Shown one piece after another: positions 43,075-54,276 of a stretch of 64,000 nt of DNA (positions within the stretch are counted from its first letter, which is position 1; each line of letters begins with the position of its first letter). Origin of the DNA: Blastocladiella emersonii ATCC 22665 (lineage: Eukaryota > Blastocladiomycota > Blastocladiomycetes > Blastocladiales > Blastocladiaceae); contig JANHCV010000003.1 in the NCBI GenBank assembly GCA_025594325.1, positions 2,046,001 through 2,110,000 on the forward strand, in the 5' to 3' direction. Made by a program: the position numbers and the translations under genes. Under the pieces are notes generated by a model, which was not told the origin of the DNA, ran no database searches, and saw only the letters and a program-made list of their open reading frames with translations.

Positions 43075-44442
43075 CCTGGAGAGGTGGTGAAGGTGGTGGT
43101 GTGGGTGTGGCGGCGCTGGACGAGGAGGTGCTGATGATCAAGTCGGTCTGAGACGGCAGGGGAGCAGCCCGTTCTTATACGAGTCGGCGCCGCGTGACAG
43201 CAAGCCGCTGAGCACGGTTGCGTCGCATTCTGAGCCGGATCAAAGACGGAGCGGTGAGCCGTCGCGGTATGCGGTTCACAGACGCGGGGGAGGCGCCGCA
43301 GTGCGCCGCAGTTCCAGCGGAAAGCTGCGGCTGCGGTCAGCGTCGGCTGCAGATTCGACCGGAATCCGGTGCACGGGCCGCTGTCAACGGTGACCTTGGA
43401 ATGCGGAACACGGAACGCGAGCGGGAGGGAACGCGGTTTCGAGCCGTGGAAGCGGAAAGCGGTGACACGCGACCGAGTGGCGGTGGCTCAGCCACGGGTG
43501 GCGCAGCCGCTCGCCCAACAACGCGCCGCGCCACGGCCACCGGTGCCACTGCGTCGAAATAGGGCGAAGACGGTGACGATGAGTTTGGTGCCGTTGAGTC
43601 GCCTTGATTTGAGAGCCGAGCTTGAGCAAACGAAGCGGGCGAATCCGAGGTCCACTTCGCCCTGAATGTTCCCGACCGCCGATTACTGGTGCCATTTTAA
43701 AAACTGCTGCAAACGGTACTTGTACTTGTATTCGTGAAAACCTCGAAGGCGGCGGTGCGAAGCGGGTTGATGTGACGTCATGAGCCGACGGGCAGTCAGA
43801 ATCGACGCGTCGCGAAATCACGTTTCTGTCTCCACCGGGGTGCGAGACGCGTCGAGATTTTCGGAACCCACTTGCGTATCGTATCCCACTTGTCCCCTAC
43901 ACAGGTCCTGAAGGGTTCAAAGGCTTCGCTACCCGGAGTGAGGGTATCCCGTGGCCCGAGTCAACACTCGGCGCAACAGCGAGCGCTCGCCTGCCAACGC
44001 TCAAATACCCAACTCGCCCCCGGCCATCCCCACGCTCCCCGATCCCCAAGTGCGAAGCGACATCCGCTGTTGCGTCAATGCCTAGCTTGCTCCACCGCGA
44101 TCTCCTCCTTTCCGTGCCGAGTATTGAGCCGCGTCTGTGGCAGCGGCGCAGGTTCCTTGGACCACGGCCAAGCGATCATGGCGACGTTTACAAACAGTGG
44201 ATGTGGGTACGTCTTTCGCCCACCGTAGAGTGTGGATATGGTGCTACTTTATAACATGCGAAGAACGCTCATACCTCAGCGGATCGGAGTGTTGCTACTT
44301 TATTGAGCCTCGCGCGCTCGTCCTCTGTGAGAGCGAACGCGCTTCGAACCGATCCGCGTCAGGCCTGCGCTGTTCGCCGTGCGTATAGTTTGAGCTTGAC
44401 CACGAACACGGTAACAATCACGATTCATGAACAGGACCTCAG
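43075..44442. other. Noncoding region upstream of Q2
   Basis: Holds the Q2 promoter (TATA at 43172-43179). At 43795-43860 there is a 60-70 bp element related, in opposite orientation, to 54715-54782: both contain GACAGAAACGTGATTTCG flanked by ACGCGTC-type words. Other frames look noncoding. Confidence 0.45.
43172..43179 (-). promoter_or_regulatory. TATA box of the Q2 gene
   Basis: TATAAGAA on the minus strand, about 100 bp before the ATG at 43074. Confidence 0.55.
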
Positions 44443-44880
44443 TTACGCAGTCGTTTGGACATGGTCGGCGATGAGAACGGACAGGCCCTCGCGGACAAGG
44501 ACAAAGGTCTTCTTCATGAGGTTGCCCGTGATGGCGAGCGCGTCCTTGGTGAGTCTAACGCTGATAAAACCCGACTTGCCCGTGACCGACCTGACCGCGC
44601 TGAGGGTGACCGCCGAAGCGTGCAGGCCGTAGAAGGTGGCCTTGATCTTGCCGACCGCGATCAGCGCCCAGAACGAAATGGAGAGGATCACGTCGAGGAA
44701 CAACACCCCGAAACTGACGATTCCGCTCTAGACTACGGCCAGCCCGACCGTTGAAAGCTTCGTCACGAAGCCGAACAAGAGACGGTAGCCGCCTGCGTGA
44801 GAATGATCACGAGGTTCGGGATCCCTGTCAGCGCGCCGAACCCGTAAAGATGGCTGGCCGCGTCGCTTTGTCATTTGAAA
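44443..44880 (-). pseudogene. Family B copy 2: decayed membrane-protein gene
   Basis: The intact part (44706-44443) reads LFLDVILSISFWALIAVGKI, TFYGLHASAVTLSAVRSVTG, FISVRLTKDALAITGNL and TFVLVREGLSVLIADHVQ, clearly the same protein as copy 1. The upstream part (44880-44707) has YGFGALTGIPNLVIILTQ but is broken by stops and frame changes. It follows family A copy 2 on the same strand, as copy 1 follows A1, but unlike A it has diverged strongly from its counterpart. Confidence 0.6.
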
Positions 44881-45033
44881 CCAGTGGCTGAGTCTGATCC
44901 TGATCAACTAAATGATGATGTTGGGAACACATGAAAGAAATCAAATTTTCGAACAGGCGAAGCGCAAACGAACAGTACTTTTCAAGAGACAGGAACAGAT
45001 GAGGGGTATCACGAAAAGCAGAACATCAACAAC

Positions 45034-46017
45034 TCAGCAAACATCAACGGCGGCCACAGCGGACCGCAGGACAACGGGCGCCGAGGAATTGGGGAGAACC
45101 TTGACGCCAAACTTGGTCGACCGCGGCTCGGAAGTCGCAGCAGACACCTTGACGGTACTGGATGCACCGCCCAGGAGGTTGCTGAACCGAGCCTTGATCG
45201 ACGACCAACGGGAGGTCGAAGCCGACTCGACCAGCGTCTGATCCGAGCCGAGCTCGGCCGGGAGCTTGACGAGGTTCGAGTTGATGGCCATGGACTTGGC
45301 CACGATCGCCACCTTCGCCTCGGGGTCCGCCGCGGCCGCCGGCGCACTGCCACGGTGGCCGGCACGGCGGCGAACCCAGCGCAGAACGTTGCCAGCGGTG
45401 CTGCGCTTCTTCTCGGCTTGGGCGGTAGCGGCGGGAACGCGAGTCGACTCGAACGTGGTGGAGAACTCGGTTGCCACGGTGCCCGCGGGGTCGGGGCACG
45501 TCGAGGTCTCCTGGGTCTTGATCGGCGCCGCAGTCGACACGAGAGCGTTAACAACAGCGGCCTGGATAGTCGGGACGGCAGCGGCGGGTGTGACAGTAGC
45601 CACGGCGGCGGGCTCAAAGGAAGCGCACAGGGCCGATACATGCACCCCGGCGAGCGCCTCGAGCACCGCCGCCGCCGTCACAGCGCACGCCGGAACCGAC
45701 TTGGTCTCGTTGTTGCCCTGCGCGAGCTGGTTCTTGGCATCGCCAAACTGGGCGACGTGGACCTGGTCCTCGGACCGCGAGCAGGGCGAACGAGTGGTGG
45801 GCAAGCTGGGAGCAGACTTGAGCTGCCGCTCGAACCGGTGCTTGAGCGTGCCGACCGTGGGGGTCGGCGTCGAGTCGACGCACTCGTTGTTGTCGGTGGT
45901 CTTCTTGTTCCCGGGCATGTTGATGCTGGTGCCATTGAGCGGCAGCTTGACCGAGGACGAGAACATCTTGGACGACGACGACGAGGACGACGAGATGAGC
46001 GCAATCTGGGCAGACAT
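45034..46017 (-). CDS. Family A copy 2 (identical to copy 1)
   Basis: Encodes the same 327 aa as 40121-41104 without a visible difference, in the right arm of the inverted repeat. Promoter, TATA box and 3' flank are also identical, so both copies are probably expressed alike. Identity in noncoding parts points to very recent duplication or ongoing gene conversion. The function is unknown; see copy 1 for motifs. Confidence 0.75.
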   Translation of the reverse strand: MSAQIALISSSSSSSSKMFSSSVKLPLNGTSINMPGNKKTTDNNECVDSTPTPTVGTLKHRFERQLKSAPSLPTTRSPCSRSEDQVHVAQFGDAKNQLAQGNNETKSVPACAVTAAAVLEALAGVHVSALCASFEPAAVATVTPAAAVPTIQAAVVNALVSTAAPIKTQETSTCPDPAGTVATEFSTTFESTRVPAATAQAEKKRSTAGNVLRWVRRRAGHRGSAPAAAADPEAKVAIVAKSMAINSNLVKLPAELGSDQTLVESASTSRWSSIKARFSNLLGGASSTVKVSAATSEPRSTKFGVKVLPNSSAPVVLRSAVAAVDVC

Positions 46018-46079
46018 GGTGTGTTGCAATGAGTGAAGAAGGGTGAGGAGCAAGTGCTGAAGCGGGGAGGGCGGCCGGG

Positions 46080-46086
46080 ATTTATA
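46080..46086 (-). promoter_or_regulatory. TATA box of family A copy 2
   Basis: TATAAAT on the minus strand, mirror of the copy 1 box. Confidence 0.6.
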
Positions 46087-46327
46087 GGCGATGCCTTGCT
46101 CGAGCTGCCTTGCAGACTGGTCGTGCGCTGCTTGAGATGATGATCAATGCGAAAGCAGCGGATCTCAGGTGACTCCGAGCAAGCGGGTGGCGCAGCGACG
46201 CATCGAGCTGCGCCACCTTCGTCGCGTCGCGTTTCAGCTCCCTTCGCTCATTCACCCCCGCGCGAGTCAAGGCGTGTACGATAGAAGCTAGGGGGAGATA
46301 CATTACAAACAAACCACACGATCCAGT

Positions 46328-46714
46328 CTACTCGTCCATCATCATCTCGTCCTCGTCGTCGTCATCCGCGTCCATCCTTGCCGCCAATGAAACCATGACA
46401 GGCCCGACCGTGCTGAAGGCGATAGACGAGACGCGCAGGCCGCCAACGGCGGCCGCGATGAGAGCCACAGCTTCGAGCGTGATCCAGAGCGAGAAGTAGA
46501 CGATGAGGTCAAGCGGCAGCCCGAATCCAAGAAGTTTCCTCACGACCACAGCCACGGCGACCATTGCCACAACTGCCCGCTGAGATGACCGTATGCGTGA
46601 TGAAGACGCAGCAACGCGCCCAGCTGTGCCGACCCAAGTCGCGTCGCGTCGCGTTTGAAAAAACGGTGCCTCGTCTGGAGGCATGTTTCTTTCAATTACG
46701 GGCTTTCGTGCCAT
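46328..46714 (-). pseudogene. Chimeric ORF: family B-like membrane segment fused to the TSR1 tail
   Basis: A 128-aa frame. Its middle (AVVAMVAVAVVVRKLLGFG, LIVYFSLWITLEAVALIAAA, GGLRVSSIAFSTVGPVM) has the hydrophobic pattern and several words of family B. It then joins, in frame, the last codons of TSR1 (DDEDEMMMDE) at the outer end of the inverted repeat. It is probably an accidental fusion at a duplication junction; whether it is translated is unknown. Confidence 0.5.
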
Positions 46715-46739
46715 TTATTCTCCGTTCATTCTTTCCAAA

Positions 46740-47285
46740 CTACACCGTGCGCCCCCCGGCCTGGCGGACGACAGCAGCTGCGGGTGCCGACGGGTACGCG
46801 ACGAGGGGCGCCGCGGCCGACGACGCGGTCTCGTTCGGCACCCCCGCGCCCGGTGTCGACATACCGATGGGCCGGATCAGCGGCGAGGATGGGAGCGGGA
46901 CCGGGCCATGACCGAGAGCGACGGTATCTGCATCGTGGCCACGGGCGGCGCGGAGAGGGTCGCCGAGGTCGGGGTCGCAGGAGCAGACGGCGGCAGGTAG
47001 GCGTCGATGGACTGGTACTGCGGCGGCGTCGTGTTGGTCGCGGCCACGCCGTGCGCCGACTGAGGCTCAGGGGCCGCGGCATCGACACGGTCGGGCCCGG
47101 CGCAGCACTACTAGAAGTCGAGGAGGGCGGCGGCCGCGGCATATTCATGGTCGCATACGCGGGCGCCACGCCGGCGTACATCGGTGGTGCGGGCATCGAC
47201 GTGGGCATCACCGAGTACACGGGGAGGCGCTAGTTGGAATTCGGTCGCCATGGCCGCCATCATCCCGCACGATCCGGCGACGCGT
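46740..47285 (-). pseudogene. Possible frameshifted Pro/Ala/Ser-rich gene remnant
   Basis: Reading the minus strand in shifting frames gives VYSVMPTSMPAPPMYAGVAP, then GVAATNTTPPQYQSIDAYLP, then GPIGMSTPGAGVPNETASSA and a stop. The three pieces are collinear and similar in composition, as in a decayed gene with two frame changes. Undetected introns could also explain it. No family was recognised. Confidence 0.25.
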
Positions 47286-47681
47286 CTCTCGGACCGCCTG
47301 CGCTCGACGGCATACCCGGCGCCGCAGTAAATACTCTTTCATGGTGCCAAGCAATCAAAAATCACATCTCTCTTTACATCAGTTTCATGGCGCGGCTGGA
47401 GATGGGGAGAGCGAGGACGCGTCGCGGCGCCTCGGCGCGCTCTTCGTGATCAGCCTCGCGCCCTGGACACGCCTTCTCCACGTCCTGGACACCCTTGCGT
47501 TTGATTTCTCGATGGCACCTCATGCAAGATGCTGGCCTTGAGGTGGCAGGCAGATCGGGACCGTCGACGTGGCGGCTCGCGAGCGGTCCGGCCCGCCGCT
47601 CCCCCTCGACCGCCGTGCTTCATCGCAAACGGCTGCTTGACCTGAGCGGCTTCCTCGCCCTGACGGTTGCACTCGCACACC
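47286..47681. other. ZNFX1 upstream region with the second arm of the diverged inverted repeat
   Basis: Positions 47329-47535 are the diverged reverse complement of 42010-42215. The remainder is the likely promoter of the helicase gene; no TATA box was seen. Confidence 0.5.
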
Positions 47682-50600
47682 ATGGATCGCATGTCTGGCC
47701 GGTTCGGCAGCAGCAGTCGCACTCAAGGCGACTGGCGCCGTCCCAAGGCCGATCAGGCCGAGGGCGACGGCGCAGGCTGGGGCAGCTTCACCCGCCGCTC
47801 GCCGCGTGATGATCATGTCGAGGATACGGACAAGTCCAGCGCCAAGTCCAAGGGTGCGTCGCGCGACGCCTCCGTGGTTCGTGGGCGAGGCGCTAACGGC
47901 TTCGATCCGCCTTAGTCTGCCGCTTCTACCAGGAGAAAGGGTGGTGTCGCTACGGTGACAAGTGCTTCAACTCGCACAACGTCGAGGTCAACGTTCAGGC
48001 TCGCAAGCCGGCACAGAGTACGTTTTGCACGGCAAAACCGCTCGCTGAGCTTCTGTCTGACACGCGACTCGCTTGCATCGTGTAGAGAAGGCGCCCTGCA
48101 CGCACTTCCTCCGCGGCAGCTGCCGCTACGGCGACGACTGCCGGTTCTCGCACGACATCAAGCCTGCCGCGCCAAAGCCGCAGCAGCACCACCGTCGCAT
48201 TGACGACCACGGCGACCTCGCCAAGGCGGTCCGCGACGCCATCGAGTCGCCGACCGCGGCCGACGACCACGGCCAGCTCTACGTCATGCCCAAGGTCTCC
48301 CCGTCGACCTACCTCGCCCGATACCCTGGCATCAAGGTGTACGGCACCTCCGAGCTCCAACCGGACCGCGCCGCCATCTTCCTCGCCGAGATCCTGCGCC
48401 AGATCGACGAAAACCCGACCGACTTCCTCGACGCTCTCAACAACGCCTCGGCCGCGCTGACCACCGTCCGCGAGATCGCCTCCTACTCCAAGTACACGGC
48501 CGAAATTGGGATCGACAAGGAGTCGTTCCAGACTGTGCTGCTCCCGCTCCTCTTCCTCCTCTCGCACCCGGCGCTTGAGACCTCAACGCTCACCGACAAG
48601 GTCGCGCTCATTCGCGACGCCGCGGCCGAGTCGACCCAGAACCTCATCGACCAGTTTGTCCGCTGCACGCGCGCGGCGCTCTCGACGCGCTCGCTCGTTG
48701 AGCCGCTCGCGCTGGACGAGGTCCGCTCCCAGGACTACGACGAGGTCCGCAGCACCTTCAAGCCGCTCTCGTTTGCGCAGGCCTTCGTGCCGTTCCTCAA
48801 GTACCTCGGGCTCCTCGCCGCCGCGTGCAACCCCGACACGGACGAGCTCGAGACACTGCGCGCCGCGTTCAAGGAGATCGAGGGCCTCGTTGACGAGTGG
48901 GAGCCGCTCGTTGGCATGGTCGGCGACGACGCGTTCGGTGCCATCGAGTCGCCGCGCGCCGTTGAGCTCGTCCGCGCCGTCCTCGCCAAGGCCAAGCGCC
49001 CGCTCGCTGGCGCCATGTCGCTCGCCGACCAGCTCAAGGCGCAGCTCGAGTTCAAGAAGCGCGCTGCCGCCGCCACAGCCGCCTCGCCGACGTCGCTGTC
49101 GGGCCGTGCACCCTCCATGGTCATCCCCGCCACTCGGCCCGTCTCGGGTGCGCGCCGCAACGACCACGCCGACTACCGCCGCATCTCGATCGTGCCGACC
49201 ATGGCCGAGATCATGTCCGACGACCCGCCGACGCTGCCGGGCAACCTGCAGTTCGACTCCGAGGCGCACTGGCTGCCGCCTGGCCCGACGCGCCTGCTCG
49301 ACACGCACTTCCGCCTGCTGCGCCACGACATGCTCGCCACCATCAAGGGCGGCGTCCGCCTCTTCCTCGACCACCTCAACTCGGACCAGCCCGCGCCGCG
49401 CGCTGGCCGCTTCGAGCGCAACACCGAGTCCATGTCGGCCGACCTCATGGTCTACACCAACGTCTGGCCCAGGGACTACTCGGTCGACAACCGCGCCGGC
49501 GTCACCTTCAACGTGCGGTTCGACCGGCCGCAGTCGGTCAAGTACGCCGACTTCATGTCGAGCTGCCTGCAGTGGGGCAACCTCGTGTGCGTCTTCTACC
49601 CCGAGTCGCCGACGGGCCCGTACACGGCCGAGTTCGCCACCGTCGCGTTCCGTGACAAGCTCGACAACAACAAGGTCGGCCTCGCGTTCCTCAACACCGC
49701 CGGCACCGCGCCGCCCGGGTACCGCGTCTTCCTCGCGCACGAGTCGCGCGTGCACGGGTACCGCGCGACGCCGCCCGTCTACCTCGCCGAGTTCCGCGGC
49801 TTCCTGTTCGAGGCGTACCGCCCCGTGCTCAAGGCGCTGCAGGACGCGGCGCCGTGGTCGCTGCCGTTCGCCGACGTGATCTGCCCGCTCGAGCCGCCCC
49901 AGCTGCGCGGCGAGGGTACTCGGGTCCCGCGCTACGCTCGCGCCGACGAGTTCGCCTTCGACCTGTCGTTCCTCGCCATCAACCCGGGCTCGGCCTCGAT
50001 CAACTTTGCGCCCGCCTCGCCCGGCTCGCTCAATCGCACCATGGCGCTCCTCGCCGAGCACTCGGAGCTCGACACGTCGCAGGCCACGGCGCTCCTCCAG
50101 GCGCTGTCGACGGACATGTGCTGCATCCAGGGCCCGCCCGGCACGGGCAAGAGCCGCGTCGGCGTTTCCATTGCGCGCGCCATCATCGGGGCCGCGCAGG
50201 CCGACGGCGGCCGGTATCGGTCGGACATGAAGATCCTCGTCATGTGCCACACCAACCACGCCCTCGACCAGTTCCTCCTCGGCCTCGTCAACGCCGGGTT
50301 CATGGACCTGGTACGCATCGGCAGCCGCTGCAGCGAGGAGCTCGAAAAGTACCGCCTCGACCCGCGCGACGGCGGGCGCGGGCGCGACCTCAAGGAGGTG
50401 TACGAGCTGCTCGAACCCGCCAGCCGCCTCGTCGCGTCGTCCCTCAACGACGCCCGCAGCGACGTACTCGGCACGTCCCAAGCGGCCATGCCCGTCGTCC
50501 TCCCGCGGCTCTGGGACTCGATCCGCAGCCGCCAGTTCCGCAACGGCGACTCGTACGCCGTGTGGTTCCGCGGCCGCGACCTCGGCCCCAACGGCGTCCA

Positions 50601-53600
50601 GCACATTGTCCCGCTCACGCGCCGCGCGGCGCACCTGCGCCAGGCCCCACGCCTCGATCTCGGCACCAACTCGGCCCAGCAGCTGCTCGCGCTCGCTGAC
50701 GACGCGGCTCGGCTCGCTGCCCAACGCGACCGCGCTGACCTCAACGGCGGCGATTTCGGAGATCTCGACGACGACTATGACGGTGTTTCGGCCGCCTCCG
50801 CTCCCGATCCTGCACCGGCCGTGACCACCGCCAGCACGGCGGCGTCAGCGGTGCCGTGGCGCGCGACTCGCTCGCTCGCCGAGCTGCTCGCGTGCGACAA
50901 CGCCTGGTCCATGACCAAGCGCGAGCGCGCGCTCGTCGTTGACCACCTCATCTTCGACAACGAGTACATGGGGTCACGCAACTCCGAGCTGTCCCCGCGT
51001 CGCTACCTGCTGGATCTCGACGACGAGTTCGAATATTACTCCAACTTTGGCGGCAACTGCGCGGATCTTCTCGCGCGGCTCAAGCGGCTCCGTGAGGCGC
51101 GCGAGATCGACGCCGCCCGCCACTACACGGTCGTCGGCATGACCACGACGGGTGCCGCGGCGCGCCCGCACCTTCTGCGCGGCCTGTCGCCCGCCGTCAT
51201 CATCTGCGAGGAGGCCGGCGAGATCCTCGAGGCGCACACGCTCGCCGCCATGCACCCGCAGCTGCAGCACCTGATCCTGATCGGCGACCACAAGCAGCTG
51301 CGGCCCAAGATCAACAACTACGACCTGTCGGTGCAGAGCCACCTCGGCCGCGCCTACCGCCTCGACATCTCCATGTTCGAGCGCCTCATCGTGCCCGAGC
51401 GCGACGACCTCGTGCCCGCGCTCGGCCACGCGCAGCTGCAGCACCAGCGCCGCATGAAGCCCATCATCTCGCAGTTCATTCGCCGCGGCGGCATCTACCC
51501 CGAGCTCATGGACGGCGCCAACACGCTCAACCGGCCCGCGATCCGCGGTATGACCAAGGACGTGTTCTTCATGGCGCACGCGCAGCCGCAGCTCGTCGCC
51601 TCGGACGGGCTCTCGTCGGGCTCGCACTCGAACCAGCTCGAGGCCCAGATGGCCGTCGCGCTCGTCGACTACCTGCTCCGCCAGGGCTACGCCAAGGACC
51701 AGATCGTCGTCGTGACGCCGTACATTGGCCAGCTCGCCCTCATCAACCAGGTCATGAAGCAGTGGCGCATCGAGGCCCTGATCGGCGAGCGCGACTACCA
51801 GGAGCTGATCGGGCGCCGCGCGGACGGCGACGGTGATGACGACGACGAGCCTACGCCGTCGGCGAAGCGCACCGCACCTCGCGTTCGCGTCGCGTGCGTC
51901 GACGCGTACCAGGGCGAGGAGGCCGACATCATCATCCTCTCGATGGTCCGCTCGTCCCTGCGCGACGGCTCGGACCGCGGTATCGGGTTCCTCAAGGTCG
52001 CCAACCGCGTCAACGTGATGCTGTCGCGCGCCAAGCTCGGCATGTACATGATCGGCAACGCGGCGCTGCTCGACGCCAAGTCGGACCTGTGGTCGACGCT
52101 CTTCGACGTGATGCGCGAGCAGAACCTCATTGGCCCCGCCTTCGAGATCGGCTGCCCGAACCACCCCGACACGCGCCACCTGATCGACGACCCGGCGGGC
52201 TTCCGCCAGCACGCGCCCGAGGGCGGCTGCTCGCTCCCGTGCGGCGCGACGTTCGCCTGCGGCCACGGCTGTCGCCGCCTTTGCCACGGCGACGACCGCG
52301 ACCACGCCGCCGTCGTGTGCCGCGTGCGGGTCGATCCCGTCGCGCTCCCGCGCTGCGGCCACGCGTACTCGCCGCTGTGCCACGAGACGGCCGACCTCGA
52401 GTCGATCAAGTGCACCACCACGGTCGAGCACACGCGCGGCTGCGGCCACTCGATCTCGCTCCCGTGCCACAAGACGGCCGACCTCGCCTCGACCAAGTGC
52501 GCCGCCACCGTCGAGCACACGCGCAGCTGCGGCCACTCGGTCTCGCTCATGTGCCACGAGGTCGCTGCCGGCGCCGTGGGCGAGTGTCGCGTCCCCGTCG
52601 AGCGCGTTCGCGGCTGTGGGCACGCGGTCACGGTCCCGTGCTCCAAGAACGCAGACGACGAGGGCTCGTGCCGCGTCGACGTGGACCCGGTCGCCCATCC
52701 TCGCTGCGGCCACACCATCACGCCCAAGTGCTTCCAGGTCCGCGACCTCGCCGCCGTGTCGTGCGGCGCCGTAGTCGAGAAGCAGCGGTCGTGCGGCCAC
52801 TCGGTCAAGGTCGCATGCCACCAGGACGCCGACAAGACCTCGTGCACCTGGACCTGCTCTGCCACGCTCGCGTGCTCGCACGCGTGCAGTGCTGGCTCGT
52901 CCAAGTCGTCCGAGTCCGACTGCGACTGCCACCGCCGCCACGCGCTCTCGGCGGGCTCCTCGGCCGACTCGTCCGCGTCCTTGTTGTGCCCGCCCTGCTC
53001 CGCCACCTCCGTGCCGCGGTGCGACCACTCGCGGCCGTCGACCAAGTGCGGTGAGCCGTCCGCGCCGTGCGCCGTCGCTTCCTGCGCCTGGACCGCGTGC
53101 TCCCACGGCGTCAGCGCGTGCGAAATGCCCTGCAGCGCGCCCTGCACCCGTCTCCCGTGCGATTCGCGGTGCGAGCGGCTTCTCCGCTGCGGCCACCGGT
53201 GCCCGTCGATCTGCGGCGAAATCTGTCCCGATTCGGCCTTTTGCCGCGAGTGCGCGTCGGCCGAGACGCGCGCGCAACACGTCGGTCGCGACGGCGGCGA
53301 CGTGCAGTACGGCGCGCTCGATGTCGACGCTCGCCCTGTCGTCGCGCTCAAGTGCCGCCATGTCGTGCCCGTCGACGTCCTCGACGCCCACGTCGGCCTC
53401 GACAAGTACTACGCGCGCGGCGACGACGACGCGATCTGGTCGCGCATCCTCCCCCTGGGTGCCGACGCGGGCAAGGACCAGCCGCCGCAGACGTGCCCGC
53501 TGTGCGCCACGCCCGTCCCGCTCGCGCACATCCGCCGCTACGGCCGCATCTTCAAGGCCGCGCCCGTCGAGCTGTACGACGCCCAGCAGTTGGACGAGCT

Positions 53601-54276
53601 CAAGGCCGTGCTGGGCAGCTCCGACAAGCCGTTGTCTGCTCTGATGAGCCGTGGTATGTCGCTCGTCGACGTCAAGGACAAGCTCGAGGAGATCGACGGG
53701 ACCATCGCGAGCCTCGGGCAGAACCCGTCCCGCCAGCTTCACCTCGCGTGCGCGCGCCTCAGCATGGCGCGGTCCGCGCGCGGCGATCCCGTCGACGACT
53801 GGTCGACGCTCAAGTACGAGCGGGTCCACGCCCTCGCTCACTACCGGCGTGGCGTCATGTGCAGCGCCTATGTCAAGTCCGTGGGCCGAACGGACCTCGT
53901 CGCTGCCGAGTGCTACTTTGACGACGCGTGCAGCTCGCTGATTTTCGCCAACAAAGTGTTCTCCGTGATGCAGCTCCAGAAGCTCGCGTTCAAGTCGACC
54001 GCCGCGTGGCTCGACCTGAACGTGGCTTACATCAGCATGCACGCACGCCTTCTCGACGACGACGAGCTCAAGTCGCCCGCCCAGCTCTCGCGCGACGAGC
54101 TCGTGGCCATGCTCGAGGAGATCCAGTCCCACGTCGCCCGCCTCGCCAAGGATTCGGTACCAGACGGGTTCGTCGACTTTGCGCCGCGGCTCACCGGGCA
54201 GCTCGAGAAGATCGAGCGCGAGCTGTCCGCTGCCGATGCAGACTCGACCCCGGATCCGATTCCGCTGGCGGTTTGA
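47682..54276 (+). CDS. ZNFX1: ZNFX1-like RNA helicase with two N-terminal CCCH zinc fingers
   Basis: Exons 47682-47853, 47916-48017 and 48086-54276 encode 2154 aa. Two CCCH fingers (C-x8-C-x5-C-x3-H in CRFYQEKGWCRYGDKCFNSH, then CTHFLRGSCRYGDDCRFSH) flank the second intron. An armadillo-like region and the ZNFX1 hallmark (LDTHFRLLRHDMLATIKGGV) follow. The SF1/UPF1-like helicase has Walker A GPPGTGKS near 774, EEAGEIL, LIGDHKQLRPKINNYDL, QHQRRMKP, TPYIGQ and VDAYQGEEADII. About residues 1460-1830 hold NFX1-type Cys/His repeats (RCGH, CH pairs), and a Cys-rich part with helices ends the protein. ZNFX1 proteins act with small-RNA and heterochromatin pathways and, in animals, in antiviral sensing. 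CCCH fingers at the N terminus are not in the usual ZNFX1 layout. Confidence 0.88.

Larger units (their letters stand above)
44891..46360 (-). repeat. Right arm of the 1.47-kb inverted repeat
   Basis: Reverse complement of 39778-41247. It starts inside the duplicated TSR1 tail (46328-46360 encodes DDEDEMMMDE and the stop) although no other part of TSR1 is here, so this arm is the derived copy. Confidence 0.93.

Noticed and set aside
42519-43151. Plus-strand 210-aa frame over the Q2 gene
   Set aside because: Its Ala-Thr/Arg-rich repeats are the complement of the QSQ codons; the minus strand has the TATA box and the paralogue.
50974-54132. 1052-aa open frame antisense to the ZNFX1-like gene
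   Set aside because: Same cause; the composition is a mirror of sense codons and no domain is seen.
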